Assembly (NCBI GenBank): GCA_036675275.1
Contig: JAKFFG010000026.1
Location: 164,978 to 228,977 of the forward strand
Length of the DNA stretch: 64,000 nucleotides
From: Pollutimonas sp036675275
GTDB lineage: Bacteria > Pseudomonadota > Gammaproteobacteria > Burkholderiales > Burkholderiaceae_B
Direction: 5' to 3'
The first letter of the stretch is position 1; every line of letters starts with the position of its first letter. Below, piece by piece: positions 26,790 to 34,452 of this stretch. The notes beneath the pieces are model-generated. The model saw only the letters and a list, made by a program, of their open reading frames with translations. It had not been told where the DNA came from and made no database searches. The position numbers and the translations under genes were made by a program.

Positions 26790-26796
26790 TAGTGCC
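26781..26796. promoter_or_regulatory. NrdR box 1
   Basis: CACTACAATTAGTGCC matches the palindromic NrdR box core (ACwnnannTwGT pattern) and overlaps the -10 element of the nrdAB promoter. Its start is 30 bp from that of the second box, about three helical turns, the usual paired spacing. Confidence 0.75.
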
Positions 26797-26810
26797 AGAC
26801 AAATAACAAA

Positions 26811-26826
26811 CCACAATATGTAGTGG
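26811..26826. promoter_or_regulatory. NrdR box 2
   Basis: CCACAATATGTAGTGG is close to the NrdR consensus acaCwAtATaTwGtgt and near-perfectly palindromic. It lies 101 bp upstream of the nrdA start. Together with box 1 it forms the expected paired operator for NrdR, which is encoded at 3359-3820. Confidence 0.85.
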
Positions 26827-26927
26827 TCTCCTACCACAGTCGGATGTAGAGACTATTACAGAACGCCACCCACACAGAACGCTGCCCCACGCGCTTGATT
26901 GCAGGCGCATTACGCTCAGGAGTATCC

Positions 26928-29843
26928 ATGCAGACCATACAAACCGCCGATGCCAGGCCCGAATCCGCCCAATCGAATCAGCCAACGGCAATGGCCGGCG
27001 CGGCAGAAGGCCAGTGGCATAACTTCCACATTATCCGGCGCAACGGCGCGGTCGTGAGCTTCGAACCCGGCAAGATCGCCATTGCCCTGACCAAGGCTTT
27101 TCTGGCAGTAAAAGGCGGCCAGGGTGCCGCCTCGGCGCGGATACGCGAACTTGTCGAGAACTTGACCGAACAGGTATCGAACGCGCTGGCGCGCAATCGA
27201 CCGAGCGGCGGCACGTTTCATATCGAGGAAATACAGGATCAGGTCGAATTGGCCCTGATGCGTTCCGGCGAGCATGACGTTGCCCGCGCGTATGTGCTGT
27301 ATCGCGAGAAGCGTACGCAGGAACGCGCCACGAAAGCCAGCGCCAGCCAGCCCGTGGTCGTCGAGCATGCCCTGAACGTCAGCGAAGACGGGGTAAAACG
27401 GCCGCTGGACCTCGTCAAGCTGCGCGAAACAATAGTCGAAGCGGGGATGAACCTTCCTCATGACATCGACGCGGACGCCATTCTGAAGGAAACAGTAAAG
27501 AATCTCTACGACGGCATTCCCGTCGATGAAGTATTCAAATCCGCCATCCTTTCGGCGCGAGCCATGGTCGAGAATGATCCGTCCTACAGCCAGGTAACGG
27601 CCCGCCTGCTACTGCATACGATTCGCAAGGAAGTCCTGGGCGAAGAAGTCTCGCAAGCTTCCATGGCAAGCCGCTATGCCGTCTACTTCCCACAATTCAT
27701 ACAAACCGGGATCGAAGGCGGCTTGCTTGATGCCAAGCTTGCGCAGTTTGACCTGGAAAAACTCGGCAATGCCCTGAAGGCCGACCGCGACTTCCAGTTC
27801 AACTACCTGGGCCTGCAAACTCTGTACGACCGCTATTTCCTGCATCTTCGCGGCCGACGCATCGAGCTGCCACAGGTTTTCTTCATGCGTGTCGCCATGG
27901 GCCTCGCATTGAAGGAAGCCGACCGCGAAACACGCGCCATCGAATTCTACGAAATCCTGTCGTCGTTCGACTTCATGAGTTCCACGCCGACGCTATTCAA
28001 TTCCGGCACGCTGCATTCGCAGCTGTCATCGTGTTATCTCACCACCGTGTCCGACGACCTGGCCGGCATTTACGATGCCATCAAGGAAAACGCCTTGCTG
28101 GCCAAGTACGCCGGCGGACTGGGCAACGACTGGACACCTGTACGCGCATTGCGCAGCCACATCAAGGGCACCAATGGTGAAAGCCAAGGGGTAGTGCCCT
28201 TCCTCAAAGTCGTCAACGACACCGCGGTCGCCGTCAACCAGGGCGGCAAGCGCAAGGGCGCGGTCTGCGCCTACCTGGAAACCTGGCACCTGGACATTGA
28301 AGAATTCCTGGAGCTGCGCAAGAATACGGGCGACGAACGACGCCGCACGCACGACATGAACACGGCAAACTGGGTTCCAGACCTGTTCATGAAACGCGTC
28401 ATGGAAAACGGCGACTGGACGCTCTTCTCACCATCGGACGTGCCCGACCTTCATGACAAGTACGGCCGTGATTTTGAGGAAGCCTACACCGCTTACGAAG
28501 CCAAGGCAGCCAGCGGCGAATTGCCCCTGTTCAAAAAAGTGCCCGCCAATTCGCTATGGCGCAAGATGCTGTCCATGCTGTTTGAAACCGGCCACCCATG
28601 GATCACTTTCAAGGATCCCTGCAATATCCGTTCGCCGCAACAGCACGTCGGTGTCGTGCACAGCTCAAACTTGTGCACCGAAATCACGCTGAACACCAGC
28701 GATACCGAAATCGCCGTCTGCAATCTGGGATCCGTCAATCTTGCCGCGCATCTCAAGCGGGATGACGCCGGTAATTATGTGCTCGATCACGAGAAGCTCG
28801 AGCGTACGATCACGACTGCGATGCGTATGCTCGACAATGTCATCGACATCAATTACTACGCAGTTGAAAAGGCCCGCAACTCAAACGTACGCCACCGCCC
28901 CGTGGGCATGGGCGTCATGGGCTTCCAGGACTGCCTGCAACTGATGCGCGTTCCTTTTGCCTCTGACGCCGCGGTCGAATTCTCCGACCGCTCCATGGAA
29001 GCGACTTGCTACTACGCGTACTGGGCTTCCAGCAAGCTTGCCGCCGAACGCGGACACTACGAGAGCTTCAAAGGCTCGTTGTGGGACCGCGGCATATTGC
29101 CTCAAGATACCCTGGCCATGTTGCGCGACGAGCGCGGCGGCTATGTCGAAGTGGACGACAGCAGCACGATGGATTGGGACAGCTTGCGTGCACACATCAA
29201 ACAGCACGGCATGCGCAACTCGAACTGCGTGGCCATTGCGCCTACGGCCACGATCTCCAATATCATCGGCGTGTCGCCGTGCATCGAGCCCAACTACCGC
29301 AACTTGTATGTGAAGTCGAACCTGTCGGGCGAGTTCACGGTGGTCAATGACTATCTGGTACGCGACCTGAAAGACCGCAAATTGTGGGACGAGGTAATGG
29401 TCGCCGATCTTAAGTATTTTGACGGCAGCCTGGCTCGCATAGACCGCATCCCCGACGACCTCCGCAAGCTTTATGCGACAGCCTTCGAAATCAATCCGAG
29501 CTGGGTCGTCGAGTGCGCCGCTCGTCGCTCCAAGTGGATAGATCAGGCACAGTCATTGAATATCTTCATGACCGGTGTGTCGGGCAAGAAACTGGACGAC
29601 ACGTACAAACTGGCATGGCTGCGCGGCCTGAAGACAACGTACTACCTGCGCTCCAACGGCGCGACAAATGCAGAGAAATCGACAGGCCGCGGCGGCGAAC
29701 TCAATGCCGTTGCCAACGGCACGCATGCTCCCGCCGCCGCCGTCGCGGCCGAACCCGCACTGCCCGAAGCGGAAGTCATGGGCGTGGCTTGCACCATGCG
29801 CCCCGGCGACGAAGGCTTCGAAGAATGCGAAGCCTGCCAATAA
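26928..29843 (+). CDS. nrdA: Class Ia ribonucleoside-diphosphate reductase, alpha subunit
   Basis: Large catalytic subunit reducing NDPs to dNDPs. 971 residues, longer than E. coli NrdA (761), because two ATP-cone allosteric domains lie in tandem at the N-terminus: the first begins at IRRNGAVVSFEPGKI (about residue 36), the second at VSEDGVKRPLDLVKL (about 155). Active-site cysteines are seen in LSSCYLTTVSDD and SSNLCTEITLNTS. The redox-shuttle pair is the C-terminal CEAC. ATG 26928 follows an AGGAG site. It is co-transcribed with nrdB (19-bp gap) from a promoter with paired NrdR boxes. A long low-complexity linker rich in alanine precedes the C-terminal tail. Confidence 0.98.
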   Translation: MQTIQTADARPESAQSNQPTAMAGAAEGQWHNFHIIRRNGAVVSFEPGKIAIALTKAFLAVKGGQGAASARIRELVENLTEQVSNALARNRPSGGTFHIEEIQDQVELALMRSGEHDVARAYVLYREKRTQERATKASASQPVVVEHALNVSEDGVKRPLDLVKLRETIVEAGMNLPHDIDADAILKETVKNLYDGIPVDEVFKSAILSARAMVENDPSYSQVTARLLLHTIRKEVLGEEVSQASMASRYAVYFPQFIQTGIEGGLLDAKLAQFDLEKLGNALKADRDFQFNYLGLQTLYDRYFLHLRGRRIELPQVFFMRVAMGLALKEADRETRAIEFYEILSSFDFMSSTPTLFNSGTLHSQLSSCYLTTVSDDLAGIYDAIKENALLAKYAGGLGNDWTPVRALRSHIKGTNGESQGVVPFLKVVNDTAVAVNQGGKRKGAVCAYLETWHLDIEEFLELRKNTGDERRRTHDMNTANWVPDLFMKRVMENGDWTLFSPSDVPDLHDKYGRDFEEAYTAYEAKAASGELPLFKKVPANSLWRKMLSMLFETGHPWITFKDPCNIRSPQQHVGVVHSSNLCTEITLNTSDTEIAVCNLGSVNLAAHLKRDDAGNYVLDHEKLERTITTAMRMLDNVIDINYYAVEKARNSNVRHRPVGMGVMGFQDCLQLMRVPFASDAAVEFSDRSMEATCYYAYWASSKLAAERGHYESFKGSLWDRGILPQDTLAMLRDERGGYVEVDDSSTMDWDSLRAHIKQHGMRNSNCVAIAPTATISNIIGVSPCIEPNYRNLYVKSNLSGEFTVVNDYLVRDLKDRKLWDEVMVADLKYFDGSLARIDRIPDDLRKLYATAFEINPSWVVECAARRSKWIDQAQSLNIFMTGVSGKKLDDTYKLAWLRGLKTTYYLRSNGATNAEKSTGRGGELNAVANGTHAPAAAVAAEPALPEAEVMGVACTMRPGDEGFEECEACQ

Positions 29844-29862
29844 CCTGACACGGACATCTATC

Positions 29863-31032
29863 ATGCTGAACTGGGAAGACGCCCCAACCACCTCGCCTTC
29901 AAACGCAGACAACCATACTGGAACTGCCCCGGCACGTGCACAAGACAATAGTCTGGACAACAACGCAATCGCAAGCGCCCCCACTGCATCGCCGGCTCCT
30001 GCCGCCGATACCAGCGCCCGGGTCCGTGCTTCCGACAAGCGCATCATCAATGGCGAGACCGACGTCAATCAGCTCGTTCCATTCAAGTACAAATGGGCCT
30101 GGGAAAAATACTTGGCAACCTGCGCGAACCACTGGATGCCGCAGGAAATAAACATGTCGCGCGACATAGCGCTGTGGAAGAATCCGAATGGGCTTACCGA
30201 TGATGAACGACGCATCGTCATACGCAATCTCGGCTTCTTCACGACGGCCGACTCGCTTGCCGCCAACAACATTGTGCTGGGCACGTATCGCCACATCACG
30301 GCGCCCGAGTGCCGGCAATTCCTGTTGCGCCAGGCATTCGAAGAAGCCATCCATACGCATGCCTACCAATACATCGTCGAAAGCCTTGATCTGGACGAAG
30401 GCGAGATATTCAATGCCTACAACGAAGTGCCGTCGATACGCGCCAAAGATGAGTTCCTGATTCCCTTCATCAATGCAATCGCCGATCCGAATTTCAAGAC
30501 CGGCACACCGGAAGCCGATCAGACACTGCTCAAATCGCTCATCGTATTTGCATGTTTGATGGAAGGTTTGTTCTTTTATGTTGGATTCACGCAAATTCTT
30601 GCGCTGGGTCGCCAAAACAAAATGACGGGCGCCGCCGAGCAATACATGTACATCCTTCGCGATGAATCCATGCACTGCAATTTCGGCATCGATCTCATCA
30701 ACACGATCAAGCTCGAGAACCCGCACTTGTGGACAGCGGCATTTCGCGAAGAGCTGCGCGATCTGTTCCGTCAGGCTGTAGACCTTGAATATGCTTACGC
30801 TGAAGACACAATGCCTCGCGGCGTCCTCGGTTTGAATGCATCGATGTTCAAGGCATATCTGCGCTTCATCGCCAATCGCCGTTGCCAGCAAATCGGCCTC
30901 GAAGCACTGTTTGCGCAAGAAGAAAATCCATTCCCATGGATGGCTGAAATGATCGACCTCAAAAAGGAACGCAACTTTTTCGAGACACGCGTGATCGAAT
31001 ATCAGACCGGTGGCGCATTAAGCTGGGAATAA
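29863..31032 (+). CDS. nrdB: Class Ia ribonucleoside-diphosphate reductase, beta subunit
   Basis: Radical-generating small subunit, 389 residues. The di-iron and radical centre is intact: in FEEAIHTHAY, Glu161, His164 and Tyr168 correspond to E. coli Glu115, His118 and the radical Tyr122. A second ligand set is in DESMHCNFG. The C-terminal tail that docks into NrdA ends in QTGGALSWE. Residues 1-55 form a disordered, Ala/Pro/Asn-rich extension not present in E. coli NrdB. The start at 29863 gives MLNWEDA; a weak ribosome site suggests coupling to nrdA translation. A 12-bp hairpin follows the gene. Confidence 0.97.
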   Translation: MLNWEDAPTTSPSNADNHTGTAPARAQDNSLDNNAIASAPTASPAPAADTSARVRASDKRIINGETDVNQLVPFKYKWAWEKYLATCANHWMPQEINMSRDIALWKNPNGLTDDERRIVIRNLGFFTTADSLAANNIVLGTYRHITAPECRQFLLRQAFEEAIHTHAYQYIVESLDLDEGEIFNAYNEVPSIRAKDEFLIPFINAIADPNFKTGTPEADQTLLKSLIVFACLMEGLFFYVGFTQILALGRQNKMTGAAEQYMYILRDESMHCNFGIDLINTIKLENPHLWTAAFREELRDLFRQAVDLEYAYAEDTMPRGVLGLNASMFKAYLRFIANRRCQQIGLEALFAQEENPFPWMAEMIDLKKERNFFETRVIEYQTGGALSWE

Positions 31033-31067
31033 TGCTTGGAATAGAGTAAGAGCTTACGTTAGACTCT

Positions 31068-31100
31068 AAGCGTGCAAAGTACTAAGTGCTTTGCACGCTT
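31068..31100 (+). terminator. Hairpin after nrdB, probable terminator
   Basis: AAGCGTGCAAAG (31068-31079) and CTTTGCACGCTT (31089-31100) form a perfect 12-bp stem with a 9-base loop, 35 bp after the nrdB stop. It lacks a T-run afterwards, so it may stabilise the transcript end or act with Rho instead of being a classic intrinsic terminator. Confidence 0.6.
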
Positions 31101-31103
31101 GCG

Positions 31104-31148
31104 CCATTTGAGATGGGTCGCACCCAAGGTGGGGGCCATATCAAATGG
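31104..31148 (+). repeat. Structured leader upstream of the H1-like gene
   Basis: CCATTTGAGATGG (31104-31116) and CCATATCAAATGG (31136-31148) pair at 12 of 13 positions, and the loop contains a nested CACC/GGTG hairpin. It ends 39 bp before the start codon of the histone-like gene, within its presumed 5' untranslated region. Function unknown. Confidence 0.5.
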
Positions 31149-31187
31149 GTGGACGTTCTCTTCGACTCAATCTCAAGGAGCATTACT

Positions 31188-32138
31188 ATGGCAACAGCCA
31201 AAAAGGCCGCAGCAACCACGGCCACCAAAAAAGCTGCACCCGCCAAGAACGCAGCACCGACCAAGAAAACTGATGTGAATAAAGCAGCCGCCGCTAAAAA
31301 GGCAACGGCCGCCAAGAAGTCCACCCCTATCGCAAACAAGACTGCCACCAAAGCCGCACCCGCAAAGAAAGCAGCAAGCAAGAACGTAGCAAAAAAAGCG
31401 GCGCCAGCCAAACAGGCAACGCCGGCAAAAAAATCGGCACCCGCCACAAAGTCAGCACCCGCCAAGAAAACGGCTGCCAAGAAAGCCACTCCAGTCAAGA
31501 CGGCTGCTGCCAAAAAAGCAGTAAGCAAAACGGCTCCCGCAGCCAAGAAAGCAGCGCCAGCAAAGAAAACGGCGCCGGCCAAAAAAGCAGCGCCTGCTAA
31601 AAAAGCAACGCCTGCTAAAAAAGTTGCTGGCAAGAAAGCGGCGCCAGCCAAAGCGGCAAGCGTGAAGCAAGCAGCAGCCAAGAAAGCAGCTCCGGCCAAA
31701 AAGGCCGCTGCCAAGAAAGCGGCACCTGCCAAGTCGGCTCCAAGCAAAGCCGTTCCAAAGAGTGCAGCGCCTGCTAAAAAAGCAGCTACCAAGGCAGCCG
31801 CAAAAAAGACTGCGCCCGCCAAAACGGCAGCAGCCACCAAAGCACCGGCCAAGTCCGCAATAAAGAAAGCGGTTACCCAAAAGGCAGCACCGGCTAAAAC
31901 AACTGCCGCCAAAAAAACCGCAAGCAATAAAGAATCTGCTACGGCAAACGAGGCTGAATCCGTCAAGGCGGCGCCAGCCAAACAGGCGGAAAAATCCGCC
32001 GCAAAGCAGCCTGCGGCGAAGAAGCCAAACGCCAAATCTGCCGCCAAGGCAACCAAAGCGGCGACAGCGGCTCCTGCCAGCAAAAAGACTGTCAATCCGG
32101 CGGCCTCCTGGCCGTTCCCAACAGGTGGCCGCCCATAA
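31188..32138 (+). CDS. Histone H1-like, lysine/alanine/proline-rich DNA-binding protein
   Basis: 316 residues made almost wholly of Ala, Lys, Pro and Thr, in degenerate tandem units of the AKKAAPAKK type, like the C-terminal tail of eukaryotic H1. It resembles the BpH1 family of Bordetella and the AlgP tail. Such proteins compact or bind DNA non-specifically and vary in length between strains through repeat number. The last residues, SWPFPTGGRP, break the pattern and may be a conserved end motif. ATG 31188 follows a good AAGGAG site. It is downstream of nrdB but has its own structured leader and a long palindromic terminator at 32207-32261. Confidence 0.9.
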   Translation: MATAKKAAATTATKKAAPAKNAAPTKKTDVNKAAAAKKATAAKKSTPIANKTATKAAPAKKAASKNVAKKAAPAKQATPAKKSAPATKSAPAKKTAAKKATPVKTAAAKKAVSKTAPAAKKAAPAKKTAPAKKAAPAKKATPAKKVAGKKAAPAKAASVKQAAAKKAAPAKKAAAKKAAPAKSAPSKAVPKSAAPAKKAATKAAAKKTAPAKTAAATKAPAKSAIKKAVTQKAAPAKTTAAKKTASNKESATANEAESVKAAPAKQAEKSAAKQPAAKKPNAKSAAKATKAATAAPASKKTVNPAASWPFPTGGRP

Positions 32139-32206
32139 TATAGCGACCACATTGCTGCGCATTCGCGCTATGTTTGCCCAAGCCCTGCGGGGCGGCAGCA
32201 AACTCG

Positions 32207-32261
32207 AGTGGCGCCAAGTAAAACTGCCCGGCAATGCCGGGCAGTTTTACTTGGCGCCACT
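32207..32261. terminator. 55-bp perfect hairpin (26-bp stem, 3-base loop)
   Basis: Bases 32207-32232 and 32236-32261 are perfect reverse complements over 26 bp, with AAT as loop. The core GCCCGGC-AAT-GCCGGGC followed by AGTTTTACTT looks like an intrinsic terminator in both directions. It lies 68 bp after the H1-like stop and 61 bp before yggT, on a same-strand boundary. The perfect stem is much longer than a normal terminator. Confidence 0.75.
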
Positions 32262-32322
32262 GCTTTCAAGCCATGTGCTCTCGTGCGACAATGGCGCTTC
32301 TGACATCCCCTGTGGCCTAACC

Positions 32323-32886
32323 ATGTTCAGCGAAGTCCTGCACTTTTTAATCAATATAATTTTTTCTTTGTTCGGCATCGCACTCATCGTCCGAGCCTGG
32401 ATTTACGCAATACGGCTGCATCCATTCAATCCTTATTCGCAGGCAGTGTTGCGCACTACCGATTGGCTGGTCAACCCCATACGTTCTATCGTAGGTCCCG
32501 GCAAGCGCGTAGACTGGCCCAGCCTGATCGCCTGCTGGCTTACGGCGCTGGTGTTCCTGCTGCTGACCGTGCTCACACTCAGCGGCCAACTGCCTCCATT
32601 GGAAAGCGTAATTCCGATCCTGTTGACGGCTTTGCTGACGATGCTCAAGTGGACGTTCAACCTGATTTTGTGGATCACCTTGATACAGGCAATCTTGTCA
32701 TGGGTAAATCCGCTTGCACCGGTAATGCCTGTATTGCAGACCTTGACTGCGCCCTTACTTGATCCCATACGGCGCATTCTGCCGAACCTGGGGGGACTGG
32801 ATCTATCGCCTTTGGTGCTGCTGGTGCTGGCCCAGGTTGCCATGATGATCTTGCAACGCTTCACGTTTTCACTGTTCGGCGTCTGA
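32323..32886 (+). CDS. yggT: YggT family integral membrane protein
   Basis: 187 residues with about four to five hydrophobic helices. Two YggT repeats are visible: the first has RAWIYAIRLHPFNPYSQAVL then TDWLVNPIRSIVG, the second has LSWVNPLAPVMPVLQTLTAP then LLDPIRRILPNLGGLD. The paired N-P and P-I-R-x-I/L motifs are diagnostic. Family function is uncertain; members are linked to membrane integrity, osmotic stress and cell division. A 13-bp hairpin with a T-run follows the gene. Confidence 0.93.
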   Translation: MFSEVLHFLINIIFSLFGIALIVRAWIYAIRLHPFNPYSQAVLRTTDWLVNPIRSIVGPGKRVDWPSLIACWLTALVFLLLTVLTLSGQLPPLESVIPILLTALLTMLKWTFNLILWITLIQAILSWVNPLAPVMPVLQTLTAPLLDPIRRILPNLGGLDLSPLVLLVLAQVAMMILQRFTFSLFGV

Positions 32887-32899
32887 ACTGCAATACTGC

Positions 32900-32942
32900 C
32901 GGATCAACGTCCACGCCGGACGTTGATCCGCCAACTATTTTT
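32900..32942 (+). terminator. Rho-independent terminator after yggT
   Basis: A 13-bp perfect stem (32900-32912 with 32918-32930, loop ACGCC) is followed by CCAACTATTTTTCC. It lies 13 bp after the yggT stop, between yggT and a convergent lipoprotein gene. Confidence 0.85.
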
Positions 32943-32943
32943 C

Positions 32944-33444
32944 CTACAAAGGAGCGACACGAGTCGGGCCATTGCCGCTGATCAGGCGAACACGCTGACC
33001 CACCCCGATCTTTACGTCGTCCGCCTGTGCAATAACGCGCGTTTCACCGTTATCGAGACGCACTGTGATTTCGAGCCCCCGCGTTTTTCCAACCTGGTTC
33101 TCGACGGCATTTCCGGCCACCGCACCCAGGATGCCGCCGCCTATCGTTGCCAATATATTGCCAGTGCCGCCGCCCACGGTACTGCCCGCCACGCCGCCAA
33201 GGGCGCCGCCTGCAAGCACGCCGGCGCCGCTGGAGCGCTCTTTCTGGATAGTGACGTTGCGCACCGACTCTACCGTGCCCAGACGAACGATTTGTTCGCG
33301 TTGGGCCTGACCATAGTTATAAACGGAACTGGATGCGGTATCGTTGGCGCAGCCCGCCAATACCGCCATTGAGCCTGCGATCAGGGCTATGCCAAGAGTC
33401 CGGCTGCGGCGTACACCCGCATGTTTAAGATTCGTTGTAATCAT
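32944..33444 (-). CDS. Glycine-zipper 2TM-domain outer-membrane lipoprotein
   Basis: 166 residues. A signal peptide ends in the lipobox AVLAGC. The middle contains a glycine zipper (GAGVLAGGALGGVAGSTVGGG, then TIGGGILGAVAGNAVENQ), typical of the SlyB/Rickettsia 17-kDa antigen group. A beta-rich end follows (LEITVRLDNGETRVI, then VGQRVRLI). Proteins of this group sit in the outer membrane and influence envelope integrity; the exact role is not known. It converges with yggT, separated by the terminator at 32900-32942. Confidence 0.93.
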   Translation of the reverse strand: MITTNLKHAGVRRSRTLGIALIAGSMAVLAGCANDTASSSVYNYGQAQREQIVRLGTVESVRNVTIQKERSSGAGVLAGGALGGVAGSTVGGGTGNILATIGGGILGAVAGNAVENQVGKTRGLEITVRLDNGETRVIAQADDVKIGVGQRVRLISGNGPTRVAPL

Positions 33445-33502
33445 GAAATACTCCTAGTGGATCGGTCCGCCCGGCAAGTCATCGCAAGATACGGCATGCC
33501 GG

Positions 33503-34444
33503 TCAACCTAATAAGTTCAGACCATAATGTTGATTAAGGACTGTACCCAGGTCGGCGCGTGAGGGCCGATGGTTTTGTGGACCCTTCGATGCAATTTTAA
33601 AGCTGCCCATGACGTTAGCCAAGCAGCAGGCATCGAACAGGTCCCAGTTCTGTGTAAGGCCGTATAACAACCCTGCCCTGTGCGCATCGCCACAGCCGGT
33701 CGGATCAACCACATCCTTGACCGCAACCGGCGCGATTTTCGTTTCCGTGCCGCCTGCATACAGCATTGCGCCATCGCCGCCATGAGTCACGATGACCGCC
33801 CGCAAGGTTTTAGCGATTTCGGGCATGCTGCGACCCGTGCGCTGGGCCACGATGCTGGCTTCGTAGTCATTGGCGGTGAGGATGCTTGCAAGCTTCAGCA
33901 TCTCGTTGATGTCATCGCCTGAAAACAGCGGCATCGCCTGGCCGAGATCAAAAACAAAAGGAATGCCTTGCGCATGCAGTCGTTTAGCATGCGCAAACAT
34001 GCCGTCTTTGGAGTCCGGAGACACGATTCCCCACGATGCCTCATGCCCCGTCAGGTCATTCTCGGCGGAAAGCATCATGGCGCCGGGATGAAATGAAGCA
34101 ATCTGGTTGTTGTCCAGATCGGTAGTGATGAAACACTGGGGCGTGTACATATCCGGCAGTACCCGGATGAGACTTGTGTCGATACCCAACTGCTGCATGT
34201 AGACCAGGTAGTCTGATGCGTCGGCGCCCACCGTGCCCACCGGCACCGGATTTCCGCCAAGAAGGCGCAGGTTGTACGCGATATTGCCGGCGCACCCTCC
34301 GTATTCCTTACGCATGCTCGGCACGAAAAATGACACGCTGAGTTTCTGGATATTGTCGATGAGGATGTGGTCCTTGAAGTACCCGTCGAACACGGCAATA
34401 GTGTCGAAGGCCACCGACCCGCAAATCAAAACTTTGTCAGACAT
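33503..34444 (-). CDS. PfkB-family sugar or nucleoside kinase
   Basis: 313 residues of the ribokinase fold. The N-terminal signature is GGCAGNIAYNLRLLGG near residue 49, and the C-terminal signature is DPTGCGDAHRAGLLYG, where the canonical form is DTTGAGDxFxxG; the catalytic Asp of GCGD is kept. VIVTHGGDGAMLY is the ATP-site strand. The overall look is closest to bacterial adenosine-kinase-like members, but the substrate is not certain. It lies 8 bp downstream of the zinc-ribbon gene at 34453 and is likely the last gene of that minus-strand unit. Confidence 0.9.
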   Translation of the reverse strand: MSDKVLICGSVAFDTIAVFDGYFKDHILIDNIQKLSVSFFVPSMRKEYGGCAGNIAYNLRLLGGNPVPVGTVGADASDYLVYMQQLGIDTSLIRVLPDMYTPQCFITTDLDNNQIASFHPGAMMLSAENDLTGHEASWGIVSPDSKDGMFAHAKRLHAQGIPFVFDLGQAMPLFSGDDINEMLKLASILTANDYEASIVAQRTGRSMPEIAKTLRAVIVTHGGDGAMLYAGGTETKIAPVAVKDVVDPTGCGDAHRAGLLYGLTQNWDLFDACCLANVMGSFKIASKGPQNHRPSRADLGTVLNQHYGLNLLG

Positions 34445-34452
34445 TACATCCC

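Noticed and set aside
31082..32152. A 356-codon minus-strand frame opposite the H1-like gene
   Set aside because: Ala-Lys codons read backwards give Ala/Phe/Leu-rich residues without stops; this is a composition artefact.
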